64,000 bases of DNA from Diphasiastrum complanatum (Eukaryota; Streptophyta; Lycopodiopsida; Lycopodiales; Lycopodiaceae). Of the stretch, positions 1-50,663 are shown piece after piece. The position numbers and the translations under genes are program-made. Where the stretch lies: positions 22,195,952 through 22,259,951 of the forward strand of contig CM055104.1 of assembly GCA_029204225.1 (NCBI GenBank). The letters are read 5' to 3'. A model generated the notes under the pieces. The model worked only from the letters and a program-made list of their open reading frames with translations, was not told the origin of the DNA and did not search any database. Position 1 is the first letter of the stretch. Each line of letters opens with the position of its first letter.

Positions 1-27
1 TTTGTCCTTTTTCTCTGAAATTTGACA

Positions 28-40
28 TGGTATCAGAGCC
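28..40 (+). other. primer-binding site of C1
   Basis: TGGTATCAGAGCC lies directly after the LTR terminal CA. This is the usual Copia primer-binding site, complementary to the 3' end of initiator methionine tRNA. Confidence 0.9.
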
Positions 41-170
41 AAGTTTAAGAGTGATATAAATGATTAATAGTACTTGAGAAATCATTGACAATTTGTTGTT
101 TTTGAGTTCTAATTGAGAGGGCGAGTTCAAAGAGAGAAGTAACATCATTGTTTTTGGTCAAGATCGATTT

Positions 171-2330
171 GTGGCTGCTGAAGTACTGTCCACACGTGTG
201 AAACCGTACAATAACCTTCAAATTAATCTAAGAAATGATTCTAAGAAATCAATCTACACAGCTAGTGATCAAGAATGCAAGATACATGGCATAGGATCTA
301 TTCCATTATGCTTAGGATCACCTAAAAGGATAGATCTTGATAATGTTTTGTATGTTCCATCTATTACAAAATAACTTGCTTAGTGTTGGTCAATTAATGG
401 ACAATGGACTAGATGTACATTTCAAGAATGGAGTGTGTTCCATCTTGAAAAATAATAAGTGCATAACTAGTGGCATTAAGCAAGGAAGGCTTTTCAAGTT
501 GGATGCTAATGTGGCTATTGAAAGTGTGAATATGGTTAGGGAGGAGTTGACTCAAGTGGAGCTTTGGCACAAAAGATTGGGCCATCCTACTCTTCAATCA
601 ATGGAATCCATGGCATCAAAGGAGATAGCTCTCGGCCTACCAAAAGCCTTCAAGAAGTGTGGCAAAGTGTGTGAGGCATGTGGCCTTGCAAAGTCACACA
701 AGACTTTCTACAAGAGATCTTTAACAAGATCTACCTCACCTTTAGATCTTATCCATTCGGATGTACATACTTTTTTTCATGAAAGTAATGGAGGAGCTTT
801 AATGTATGTGACTTTTATTGATGATTGTACTAGATACACTTGGATTGAATTATTGCCTAAGAAAAGCCTTGTATATGAAGCTTTTGAAAAGTTTAAGTCT
901 CTAGTGGAAAAACAACTTAGTTCTTGCATTAAAGTTCTAAGATGTGATAATGGTAAGTACAAAGCTAGATTGGTTGCTAAGGGGTTTCTTCAAACTAAAG
1001 GCTTAGATTATGAAGAAACATTTGCTCCTGTAGCAAAACTTGTAACCAGTAGATTGATCATTTGTATTGCTACTTTATTCAAGTGGAATCTCTATCAAAT
1101 GGAAGTGACAAATGCTTTTTTGAATGGCTACTTGGAGGAGGAAATATACATGTTGCAACCCGAGGGCTTCATCAAGGATGGTGAGGAGGACAAGGTTTGT
1201 CACTTAAGGAAGAGCCTACATGGCTTGAAGCAAGCACCTAGAGCTTGGTACTCTAGGTTGCATGATTTTCTCTACTCTCTTGGCTTTGTGATTAGCTCTT
1301 ATGACCCTTCTTTGTACATCAAATGTAATGATGGAAAGATCATCATTTTAGTACTTTATGTTGATGATATCATATTGACAGAAAATGAGTGAAGGCATAA
1401 GAAATGTTAAAGTTTCCTTGTCTAGTGAATTCAAGATGGTAGATCTAGGAGTTCTTAAGTTCATACTTGGAATAGAAGTTACTAGAGGTAGTGATTTTAC
1501 TTTTATAAGTCAATCAAAGTATGCTACTTCCATTCTTGAGAGGTTTGGCATGAAAGATTGTAAAGGGATTAACACCCCTATGGAGCAAACTTGTAAAGTT
1601 ACTAATGACTGTGATGAAGCATCCTTTGAGGACATCACACTCTTTAGGAAGCTAATAGACTCCTTAATCTATTTGACAATCACTAGACCAAATTTGAGTT
1701 ATAGTATAAGCAAGTTAAGTCAATATATGCAAGGTCCCTTGATGCATCATTGGAAAAGTGCCAAGAGAGTGCTTAGATATGTCTCTTCTACTAGATTTTT
1801 TGGCATTCTCTATCAAGGATCTAACTTGTACTTGAGAGCATTTTCGGATTTAGATTTTGCAGGAGATAAGATGGATAGAAGATCCATAAGTGCATTTGTC
1901 ACTTTTCTTTGTGGAGGAGTGATATCTTGGCTTTCCAAAAAGCAAGATACAATTTCTCTTTCCTCTTGTGAAGCCGAGTACAAGGCATTGACTTCAACAA
2001 CCCAAGAACTCCTATGGCTAAGAAGACTTTTGGTGGAGCTTCAAGTGCTAAAGGCCGAAGAGGTCCCTTGCATCTATTGTGACAATCAAGCTTCTCAACA
2101 AATTGCTACCAATCCGATCTTTCATGCTAGAACAAAGCATATTGAGATAGCTCATCACTTTGTGAGGGAGAAGGTGCAATCCAAGGAGGTTCAACTTCAT
2201 CATGTGCCTTCATAGGAGTGCATAGCCGATATCTTAACCAAACCTTTGGCTAAAGATTCATTTTTCAAGTTAAGAAATGCCCTTGGAGTTGTAGATATGT
2301 GTACATTAGACTTGCCAAGTTAGAAGTGAG
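171..2330 (+). pseudogene. Copia pol remnant: pre-integrase, part integrase, RT, RNase H
   Basis: Translated pieces read in order. A pre-integrase segment (DNVLYVPSITK, then LLSVGQL after a frameshift near 372) comes first. The integrase zinc finger follows (LWHKRLGHP and CEACGLAKS), then the first catalytic Asp region (LIHSDV). At about 950 the second integrase Asp motif (RCDNG) runs straight into the RT motif KARLVAKGF, so the rest of integrase and the RT start are deleted, in frame. The RT YVDD motif is near 1360, and a frameshift near 1385 separates the RNase H half (DFAGD, SSCEAEYKALT, KHIEIAHHFVREKV). A stop at 2213-2215 precedes the normal end CIADILTKPLAK. The family is clear; function is lost. 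Confidence 0.9.
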
Positions 2331-2336
2331 GAGGAG

Positions 2337-3188
2337 TGTTAAAATATCACTTCCAACTTGTTGTATCTTGTAGATCTCAAGTTATTTGAGCTTGATAGGA
2401 TCTCACACGTGTGGAGTCTGTTCCCACGTGTGAAAGAATGTACGTAAGTCATTTTTATTAAGTTAGATTGGTTTTGGCTTGATCTACACTAGTGTGAAAT
2501 TGACCTTTGAGTAGAATCTTGAAAATGGTCAAATTGGTCAAACTTTTTGTAAATAGATTGGACTTCCATGTGAATGAGTTATTACTCACACATGTCAAGA
2601 TACCATTCACACGTGTGGATAAGCTTCTAGAAGATAAGATAGGAATATTCCATTAGATCCTATTTTATAGAGAATATTCCTATAAATGTGGAAAACTAGC
2701 TTTTTGTTTTCTAGCCAAAGAGAATAGTCAACTTTGGAAAATGAGCACATATGACTCCCATTGGCGGATCTGAATGACTAGACACTCTTCACACATGTGA
2801 AGACCTGCTGGACAGTACACAGCTCGTGGATGTACTTGATCTATAAAGAGATCAACCAAATCAATAACAAGTTGATGTGACATTGACAAATTCTAGTTTT
2901 GTTGAGATTTCCACATTTGTCTCGAGTTTTGATGAATGAAATACATTTTAATGTTAATGTACTTTACTCTCTGTAAACAGGCCATACAGGTACTGTCCTC
3001 CACACATGTGAGGCCGCTCATCCATGTTTTTGATCATTTGATCCATTGCTCTTGCTGAAATCATAGTGTAAAGCATCTGGATCAAGATCTAATATCTAGA
3101 ACTTGATAGATCTTTGGATTAAGCAATCAATAACTCTTAATGATTGATAGCACAATCAATATTTGTCCTTTTTCTCTGAAATCTGACA
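2337..3188 (+). repeat. 3' LTR of C1
   Basis: It starts TGTTAAAATATC immediately after a purine tract (GTGAGGAGGAG) and ends TCTGACA, giving 852 bp with TG...CA ends. It contains repeated CACACGTGTG/CACATGTG-type palindromes at about 2404, 2424, 2587, 2608, 2790 and 3001. Confidence 0.85.
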
Positions 3189-4731
3189 TAGGACAAAAAA
3201 TTGGTCTTTCTGGTTGTGATAGAATTCGCGGACAGGTAAGAAATCGTGGAGAGGCAGATGAATCGAACTGCAATACTCGCGAATTCTGACAGGGAGTTCT
3301 GAATGTCAGAATAGTGATTTTGTTAGATTTTCTAAAAAAAAATTGTACTTTCAAAATTCGCAGGTAGGACAGAGAAATCGTACTCTTTGAAAATGATTTC
3401 TTAGGCTGGATGGCGAATTCTAATAGAGAGGTTTGATTGGAAGATAGGAAATATGGAAAAAAATGTGACTTTTTGACAGTAAACAAGCAAAATCTCTGAG
3501 ATAGAATTCGCGGAGTTGCTGGAGGACTGATCTTGATGATATCTAGCCTCAGTGAAGCCGACAAATTCTAGGACAAAGATTTGGGTGAGAAATAAGGGAT
3601 TTTGACAGTATATTAGGCTGTTTTCTCATAATCTGACCGTGGTCAGAATTCGTGGAGGTGATAAAATGAAAGATCAGGGCCTGTTAGGGCTGCAGACAGG
3701 CTGGCGAATTATATCTGGTTGGTTTGGAAAAAGGTCAATTTCTTTTCAAGAAAATGCCCAAGTTGACTCTTTTGTTGCTTCCCCCCGGCTTGATAAGTTG
3801 CTCCGCAGCTCATGTAGGACCTGGAGAGAAGACGCGTGCTGTTGTTGGTAGATAGAAGACATGCAAACAAGCAAACATACAACACGGAAGTGAGAAAACA
3901 AAAAGGAGAAGAAGCTAGGTATAAAAATACTTAAATTGCGGTAACGGCGCCAATGTTGGAAGTATTTCTAGTTTGTGTGATGGCTAGATCTATTTACGAG
4001 TGTAGTATAGGGATGTAGAGATTGGTCCACTTTCTAAGTTTCTACAATAAGCTTCAACGGAAATACGGAAATAATCAACAAAGATGAGAGCACTAAGGCT
4101 TACCCAACTAGTGCCCGAAATGGAAATAAAGCTAATTAGAAACAACAATAAAAATCCTTGCTAAGGCAAACCCAGCTAGCAAGATTGCTAAACTAAGACC
4201 TAAATTAACACCCAGAGGGCTTGAAAGAAAAATTGCGGCTAACGAAATAAACCAATAGAAACATGCCACAATAATCCAATGAAAGGAGGCAAGAGGAGGC
4301 CCGAGCACCTTCCCTCAAGCTATGCACCTTCCAATGGGAACACAAAGAAATAGAATGATAATCTCAAAGAGAGAGCAATCTAGCATAATCTCAGAGTGTT
4401 GTTTACAAGGCAAATACCTCTCCTTTTATGGCAAGGAGGTCTTCCATAAGTATCTACTAACTTATGGGGCTAATCTGTTTCTAGCCTTTCTAGAACTTCT
4501 AACTTAGAATTTAGAACTTCAAAGTTTCTTAACTTATGAAAACTTAAGATAAAATATTTCTAATTTTAAGTTTCCTAAGTCTAAGTTCTAATCTAAGTTT
4601 AAGCTATTTTATTATTATTTAAGCTTCTACTCATGGGCTTGACAGATACTCATACGTGGACTTATAAAACACATGCCACGGAGTTTTATTTCTTTATTTT
4701 TATTTTCTTTGTGTTAGCACAATTGCTAACA
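3189..4731 (-). mobile_element. truncated LTR element on - strand, Ty3/Gypsy-type PBS
   Basis: Read on the - strand, a 778-bp LTR runs from 4731 (TGTTAGCAATTGTG) to 3954 (ACTTCCAACA). It is followed at 3953 downward by TTGGCGCCGTTACCG, which resembles the primer-binding site common in plant Ty3/Gypsy elements. The region down to about 3189 would be the untranslated leader and has no convincing coding. The other LTR and all protein genes are absent. The assignment to Gypsy rests on the PBS alone. Confidence 0.6.
3954..4731 (-). repeat. LTR of the - strand Gypsy-like element
   Basis: It has TGTT...AACA ends in - strand reading and borders the primer-binding-site-like sequence at 3935-3953. A second copy is not in the window, so the limits rest on the terminal dinucleotides and the PBS. 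Confidence 0.55.
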
Positions 4732-4914
4732 ATCTTCCACAGCTAAAGCCAGATCCTCCTTAATGTACTAATAATTTCAAACCAAAAGAACCAGATTAAT
4801 GCTTGTGTAGCTTTCTTATAAGACTTATCACGTTCCCAAAACAGTAAATGAATCAGTCAATCGTGAATCATCACAAGAGGTTTAAAGTATTATCACATCA
4901 TAATTGTATACTAT

Positions 4915-5003
4915 AACCCAAGGGAGTTGGCTCAATTGGTTAACGCTTGACATCTAAAGTTTCTTTGGTCTCAAGTTCGAGCCTTCCATTGGAAACCAAG
5001 AAG
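4915..5003 (+). mobile_element. tRNA-derived SINE (or retroposed tRNA-like sequence)
   Basis: This 89-bp insert has an A-box-like TGGCTCAATTGG and a B-box-like GGTCTCAAGTTCGAGCC, as in a tRNA-derived pol III promoter. It is flanked by identical 16-bp direct repeats, CATAATTGTATACTAT, at 4899-4914 and 5004-5019, which is the hallmark of retroposition. There is no poly(A) tail. The boxes sit about 30 bases apart, as in a tRNA. Confidence 0.8.
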
Positions 5004-5019
5004 CATAATTGTATACTAT

Positions 5020-6079
<1,060 letters not shown>

Positions 6080-6477
6080 CAGAAAGAGTGGGATTTAGGT
6101 CTGTGTAATCTTCCCTTATATAGAGAAGTCAATACACCTAGATCCATTGTTATAAAAAACTTTCATAAGGGTCCTATTTCCAAGTTTGGCAAGATAGAGT
6201 ATTTTAATTGGTTTGGTACCATAAGGGAGAACCCATTTCATGATGTTTTAAAGCATATATATCGTGTAGTTACCATAGAATAGAGCCCATGAGAGACAAT
6301 CTGTCCATTGTTGGACAGGTTAACATTTTATCATGAAAAGTTGATATGAAACATCCTTTTCATGAGTATACTTAACCATACCTGAGAGCAATCTTACAAA
6401 AGCATCATACCAAATGCTACAAGCATTAAGAGAGCATCTACTATTGTAGTAAAATGGTGAATGAAGAAGCACTTACC

Positions 6478-7400
6478 GTAAGTACCCTGGGACCTTTGTT
6501 TGAAGTCCAGCCCTAGAAAGGGCTTCAGAGATAACTGGTCGATCGGGACTTGGAACTGGTCCAATTCGTTCGATATTGTCTAGAATTCCAGATGGGGGTG
6601 GTCCAGGTTCACGAACTTCATATGGACCTAATGGATCCAATCTTGTTGAGTTTTGTTGTTGTTTGCTCAAAATGACCCTTTGTCCTAGAAAACGTAGTTA
6701 GGGCATGGGAGATGGACTAGTTTTGAAGTTTTTAGTCAAACGTTCAAGTTTCTCCGAACGACATCGGTTTCTTGTGTTGTCTGTTTCAACCGGTGGGAAA
6801 AATCTAGAGAAACTTCTAGGAATAGATAGGACACTAAATGGTCAGACAAGTAGCCCAGGACCTTAGTTCGAAGTCCGGCTCGCAAAAGGGCTTCAGGGAT
6901 AGTTGGCCAATTGGGACCTGAAACTGGTCCAATTTGTTCGATATTGTCCGAAATTCCAAACGGAAGGTGGTCACAGATTTGTGAATCCGATACATTGACA
7001 TAACCAATCCTGCTCAGTGTCGATGTCGTTTGTTCAAAGGGGAGAGAACGCAGTTAGGGCATGGAAAGTGGACTAGTTTTGCAGTTTTCCGTCAAATGGT
7101 CTAGTTTTTTCGAATGAGGTCGATTTTTGTGATTTTTATTTTGGCTAGTGGGCAAAATCTAGGGAAACCTATGGGAATAGACAAGATGTCGAATGGCTAG
7201 ATTGGTTGCTTGAGATCTTTGTTTGAAGTTCGAGAAAGGGATTATAGGATAATTGGCCGATCAGGACCTGGAATTGGTCCAAATCACACGATATCTTTTG
7301 GATTTTCAGATGGGGAGTGGTCACATGTTCATAAACCAAAAACGGATTGGAAATTGGACGGAACTCTCACTGAATGGTATCCTCACTTGATTCGGCCAGT
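6478..7400. repeat. degenerate tandem repeat, period about 355-368 bp, 2.5 units
   Basis: Comparable anchors recur at 6491, 6859 and 7214 (GACCT/GATCT followed by TTGTTTGAAGT-like sequence). Each is followed in order by AAGGGCTTCAG-like sequence, GGACCTGAAACTGGTCCAA-like sequence and TCGATATTGTC-like sequence. Units one and two also share the downstream block GTTAGGGCATGG...GGACTAGTTTT. The third unit is partial. Origin unknown; divergence between units is high. Confidence 0.75.
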
Positions 7401-7419
7401 TAGTAGCCGAACTCTTTGA

Positions 7420-8322
7420 TAAGCAAAAACAATCAGGTTTTAGATAGTGGGTTGAAGCTAATCTCTTATGGATAGATAAAATATAGCTAATTGCACAACT
7501 TCATGACAAACGTAATAGTCAAGCTTGTACGATCTAAGTGAGCATAGAGTGAATGCGGTAGAAGCGAAAGCCGTTGATTGTTAAGCAAGCATCCAATCAC
7601 TCTTGTGGATCTCTTGTAGATCCGTTTATGGTCCTAAAGTACAGTACTTTCACATTGCTTAGCTTGTTTCTTCGTCATTGATTCTATAGTCTTTCCTTCC
7701 TTCAATATAACTGCTTTCGACGGTTTTATTGTCGGTTCATTAGAAATCTCTCGAACTTCAAACCTCATAGGATTCATGTGATTTAGAATTTGCTCATCTA
7801 TAAGTTCTGCATTTTATTCTTAGACATAGTGTGACTGACTTGAATGAGTTTATCTTCAATCAAATCTAGAATTGGATCGGTTGATATTCATACCACGTTC
7901 ATCATATTTACTGGGAATGTTCGGCGTAACAAAAGCGAAGGGGTTCGGATAGCTGCAGGCACGGAGGAGTGCAAAGCAAGAACAAAAAACAAAGGGCCTT
8001 GGTCAGGTATGATTGTGGACGAGTCGCAAATTTGAAAGCTCTATTTTTGGCCTCGTGTTTCATGGGGAAGTCTTGGAGTTAATCCTCACTCCAACTCACC
8101 CGAATTCAATTCTTGAGCACCAGTACACTATGTAAATATTCTCTCTCTACAACGACATGTAGTCTTACACGCATAAGTCGAACAGTTTGTGCAATACATC
8201 GACTTGAAGCAAAAGCAGGATCGACTTCGTCGACATCCTAACATCAACTCCATCAACATCGACATCTTCTCAAGGGCGAGCAAGTCAACTCGACTTGCTC
8301 AACATCCTCAACGATCATCGAA
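7420..8322. other. no recognisable gene
   Basis: Non-coding by inspection. It contains a small perfect hairpin, GAGCAAGTC and GACTTGCTC with a 5-nt loop, at 8278-8300, and a CGACATC/CATCGAC-rich stretch at about 8210-8330. Nothing else is supportable. Confidence 0.5.
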
Positions 8323-9038
8323 TGTTACCATTCAAAATGGAGCTCTTCCTCTGCCTTGTCTGATGTAGACCACGTCACAGTTCATTTCAGTACTTTGCAG
8401 TAACTGCACTACTTCACGCTGGTTGTCCACACAGTTGTTATAACTGTTGCATGTATATATACATAACGACAACACACTAAGATGATAATGTAAGATACAT
8501 GAATGATGAAGAGTCATTATTAGTGGAAGCATAATTAAGAGTTCCTTTGTGAATTCTATTGTATCAGAATTATTTGATTCCACAGGATCAGAGATTTTAG
8601 AGAGAGTGAAAGTAATTCAAGAAGTATCAATAATATTCAATCTGTAACTAGCATAGTAAGATCACAACACACAGTGCGCTATTACTGTGAACCATTCTCG
8701 GGCACATGCTCGTGATCTGATAATTGTATTCACAATAGCTTAAGTCAGATTCTCCATTTTCTTATATGTATTCCACTGTGAATGCTTTCTGATAATTTCT
8801 CTCTCATTCATTGATACTCGTTCCATGACTCACTCGGTATCTAATCTCGAAGGAAGCATAGCTGTCTTAGACGCCTAACTGTTCAGCTCCCTTGGACATG
8901 GCTGTCTTCGACACCTACAAGATATTCCTCCTGTAAATCTAAGTTGTAGTCTGAATCTATAGTTTGCTAAAGATCTTGTCATAGTTTGCATGTTGAGTTC
9001 TCTCTAATCATTCTGCATCCATACAAAGAAACCCAACA
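8323..9038 (+). repeat. 5' LTR of C2
   Basis: TG...CA ends; the 3' end borders a TGGTATCAGAG primer-binding site. There is no partner LTR in the window, so the 5' limit is inferred from TGTTACC. Confidence 0.65.
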
Positions 9039-9110
9039 AGCTGGTATCAGAGTAATACAAACCCAACAAGTTGGTATCAAACCAGTAGGAACCCAACAAG
9101 TTGGTATTGG
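9039..9110 (+). other. triplicated PBS-like segment of C2
   Basis: CCCAACAAG followed by CTGGTATCAGAG, TTGGTATCAAA and TTGGTATTGGAG occurs three times, at about 9032, 9063 and 9091. Only the first retains the full Copia primer-binding sequence. Confidence 0.7.
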
Positions 9111-9170
9111 AGCCATCGTTCCAAACTTTTATTATTCAAGACTATTTTACAATTTCTTAGATCATTCATC

Positions 9171-10565
9171 ATGGAAGTATATCTTCAGAAATCCGCTTGA
9201 TCAATAAGTTCAACGGTGATGACTTCCACATGTGGAAATTCAAAGTGAAGATGATACTCACTGAAAAAGAATTTTGGGGATACGTCAATGGTTCAATAGC
9301 CAAGCCAGCTGAACCTAACATGTTGACCGCTTGGGAAGCTAAGGATGGCAAAGCTCTTGCTTTTGTATTCTGAATCTTAATGATTCACAAATAGCTCATG
9401 TAGCAAGTTGTACCAGCTCCAAAGAAGCATGGGACATTCTTTCTAGTCTATATGAAACAACAAATGTGTCAACTCGTCTCTTCCTGAGAAAGAAGTTCCT
9501 GTCGCTCAAGATGAGTGAATGAACCTTAGTCACTGACCATCTGAATGAATTCAAACAACTACTCAATCAATTAGCTGTAGTAGGTTCGCTAGTATCGGAC
9601 GAAGATGCTAACAAGTCTCTTTTGTCCAGTCTTCCTCCCTCTTATGACAACTTACTATTGCTACTTAGCAATGCTCTTGACCTGTCTCTGCAAAAGGTGA
9701 CAACAAGTTTATTGTAGGAAGAAGCAAGAAGGAAAATTTAACTATGTCGAATTCAAAGACAATCATCCTCTATTCGAACAAGCAACAGTTCTAGAAGAAG
9801 AAATTTTCGAAGGACAAGAAGACAAAAGCTGAGCAGACCGATTCAGACCAGCAATCACAACAACACAATCGACAACATCAAAGACCAAAGACCAAACTCT
9901 TTTGCAAATATTGCAAGAGAACCAATCACAACATCAAGGATTGTCAAGTTCTCAAGCACAATGAAGTTAAGAAGAATATACAACAGGATGGAGGATTTGA
10001 TTCTGTCAGAACCTCTCATGAAGACCCAACACTGCTAATGGTACAAGATGAACCCATTAGAGATGCCATGGATTGGTATCTCAATTCTAGTGCTTCTCAG
10101 CACATGACTCCATGCAAGTCCCTCACATCAGCAGATTCGAAGTATGTCTAGTTCGGTGACTCAAGTACATTACATATTGGAGGCAAAGTATCTATACACC
10201 TTCATCTTCCAAATGGTGAATTGACCTTACTTAAGGATGTGCTTTATGTACCCAAACTGACAAAGAATTTACTATCAGTCAGCAAGCTCATTGATCAAGG
10301 CTGTAGAGCCTTGTCCAATTCAGAACAATGTACTATTTTAGATAAGAACTGTAAAGAAGTCCTCTATGCAAGTAGCAGAATGCAGACAATTGGCACACTG
10401 CCATGCATGCTGAGTATAATTCATTGATGAAGAACAAGACCCGGCGTCTTGTCGGAGCTCCTCCTGATGCAAAGATCATCGACACTAAGTGGATCTTCAA
10501 GTTGAAGCTAAATCCAGATGGTTCGACAGCCAAATGGAAAGCTCGACTAGTCGTCAAAGAATATG
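9171..10565 (+). pseudogene. Copia gag-protease-RT remnant of C2
   Basis: The gag opens at the ATG at 9171 but meets stops soon after. Recognisable gag blocks include KFNGDDFHMWKFKVKMIL, EAWDILSSLYE and SLLSSLPPSYDNLL. The nucleocapsid knuckle CKYCKRTNHNIKDC (CX2CX4HX4C) lies near 9900. The protease motif is WYLNSSASQHMTP near 10075: the usual catalytic D-S-G reads N-S-S, so the active Asp is lost. Pre-integrase (LYVPKLTKNLLSVSKL) runs to about 10395, then joins RT start sequence (AEYNSLMKN, DTKWIFKLKLN, KARLVVKEYD). Coding ends abruptly at the C-rich tract. Confidence 0.88.
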
Positions 10566-10972
10566 ACCCCCCCCCCCCCTCCCCCTCTCTCTCTCTTCCC
10601 ATAACCTTTTGCCATGTATGTTTTTTCTACTTCTAATTTTTTTTGCCTCTATTCTCAAATGGCCTTAACATAAATGAAGGTGATCCATAGATCGCGAGAA
10701 GCTATGCCTTATGCAAGGTATTTAAATGTAAAAAAAATATTGCATTTTAAAGGACTAATAAAAAATAAAAAAACTCAGTCATATGATCAAACTTATGTTT
10801 AAACTACATCTCAAAATAGCTTAATAGCTTATCGCTATTGCAACAGAGGACGCATCAACTTTTAACAAATTATCACAATTCTTAATTTTGCTTTTTCATG
10901 AAAAAAAGGAGGTGCCTCATAGAAACATAATTTTTGCACCGCTTTTTTTTTTTCAAAATTTTTTACGTCGCG
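10566..10972. other. non-coding stretch between C2 and the fold-back
   Basis: Starts with a poly-C/CT tract, then AT-rich sequence. No feature is visible. Confidence 0.5.
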
Positions 10973-11083
10973 GAAGGTCACCTCCTCAGTTGTTCCGCTG
11001 TGGGAAGGGCCTTCCACCTCAGGCTACCGTACTTAGTTGAAGGCCCTTCCCCGTGAAACTTACGGCCTTGGAGGGTGACCTTC
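10973..11083 (+). other. 111-nt imperfect fold-back upstream of the DRC9-like gene
   Basis: Nested inverted repeats. The outer arms are GAAGGTCACCTCC (10973-10985) and GGAGGGTGACCTTC (11070-11083, one-base bulge). The perfect 13-bp inner arms are GGGAAGGGCCTTC (11002-11014) and GAAGGCCCTTCCC (11039-11051). It is GC-rich against an AT-rich background and ends 235 bp before the start codon. It could be a small fold-back element, a structured leader or a promoter feature. Confidence 0.6.
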
Positions 11084-11317
11084 TCCCCCTTAATACCTTA
11101 TGGCTATTGTAATAAAGTTTAAAACGATAAAAGCGAAAGAAGGGATGCATGGAAGGGGGGATGGAAGGGCTATCCTCATATTTGGTTCATGTAAATTTTG
11201 CCAGCAATAAATAAATTGTGCGGACCGTTACTTTCGACTGTTCTTCGGTTTGCAAGTCCTACAAACGGCAACTGGTCCAGTGCTGCTTCACGTTCTGAAA
11301 TAATAAAAAGGGAGACG

Positions 11318-50663
<39,346 letters not shown>

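Larger units (their letters stand above)
1..3188 (+). mobile_element. Copia element C1, internally deleted, 5' LTR cut by window edge
   Basis: Only the last 27 bp of the 5' LTR are inside the window. A typical Copia primer-binding site follows at 28, then a shrunken polyprotein region, a purine-rich tract and a complete 3' LTR. The last 27 bp of the 3' LTR (ending at 3188) match positions 1-27 with one visible difference, so both belong to one element. Gag and most of the protease are missing, and a second deletion fuses integrase to reverse transcriptase. It cannot be autonomous. Confidence 0.9.
8323..10565 (+). mobile_element. Copia element C2, 3'-truncated
   Basis: A 716-bp 5' LTR (TGTTACC...CCCAACA, 8323-9038) is followed by a primer-binding-site region, gag, a damaged protease and a short RT start. 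The element stops at 10565 at a poly-C/CT tract. Integrase is deleted between protease and RT, and no 3' LTR follows. Confidence 0.85.

Noticed and set aside
3127-3564. 145-residue - strand open frame
   Set aside because: It overlaps the C1 LTR end and the Gypsy-like leader, shows no motif, and composition explains it.
4915-5003. Functional tRNA gene
   Set aside because: The boxes are present but I could not fold a clean cloverleaf with an anticodon stem and acceptor stem, and target duplications show retroposition.
6478-7400. CRISPR-like array
   Set aside because: Units are about 360 bp and diverged, not short identical repeats with unique spacers; the genome is eukaryotic.
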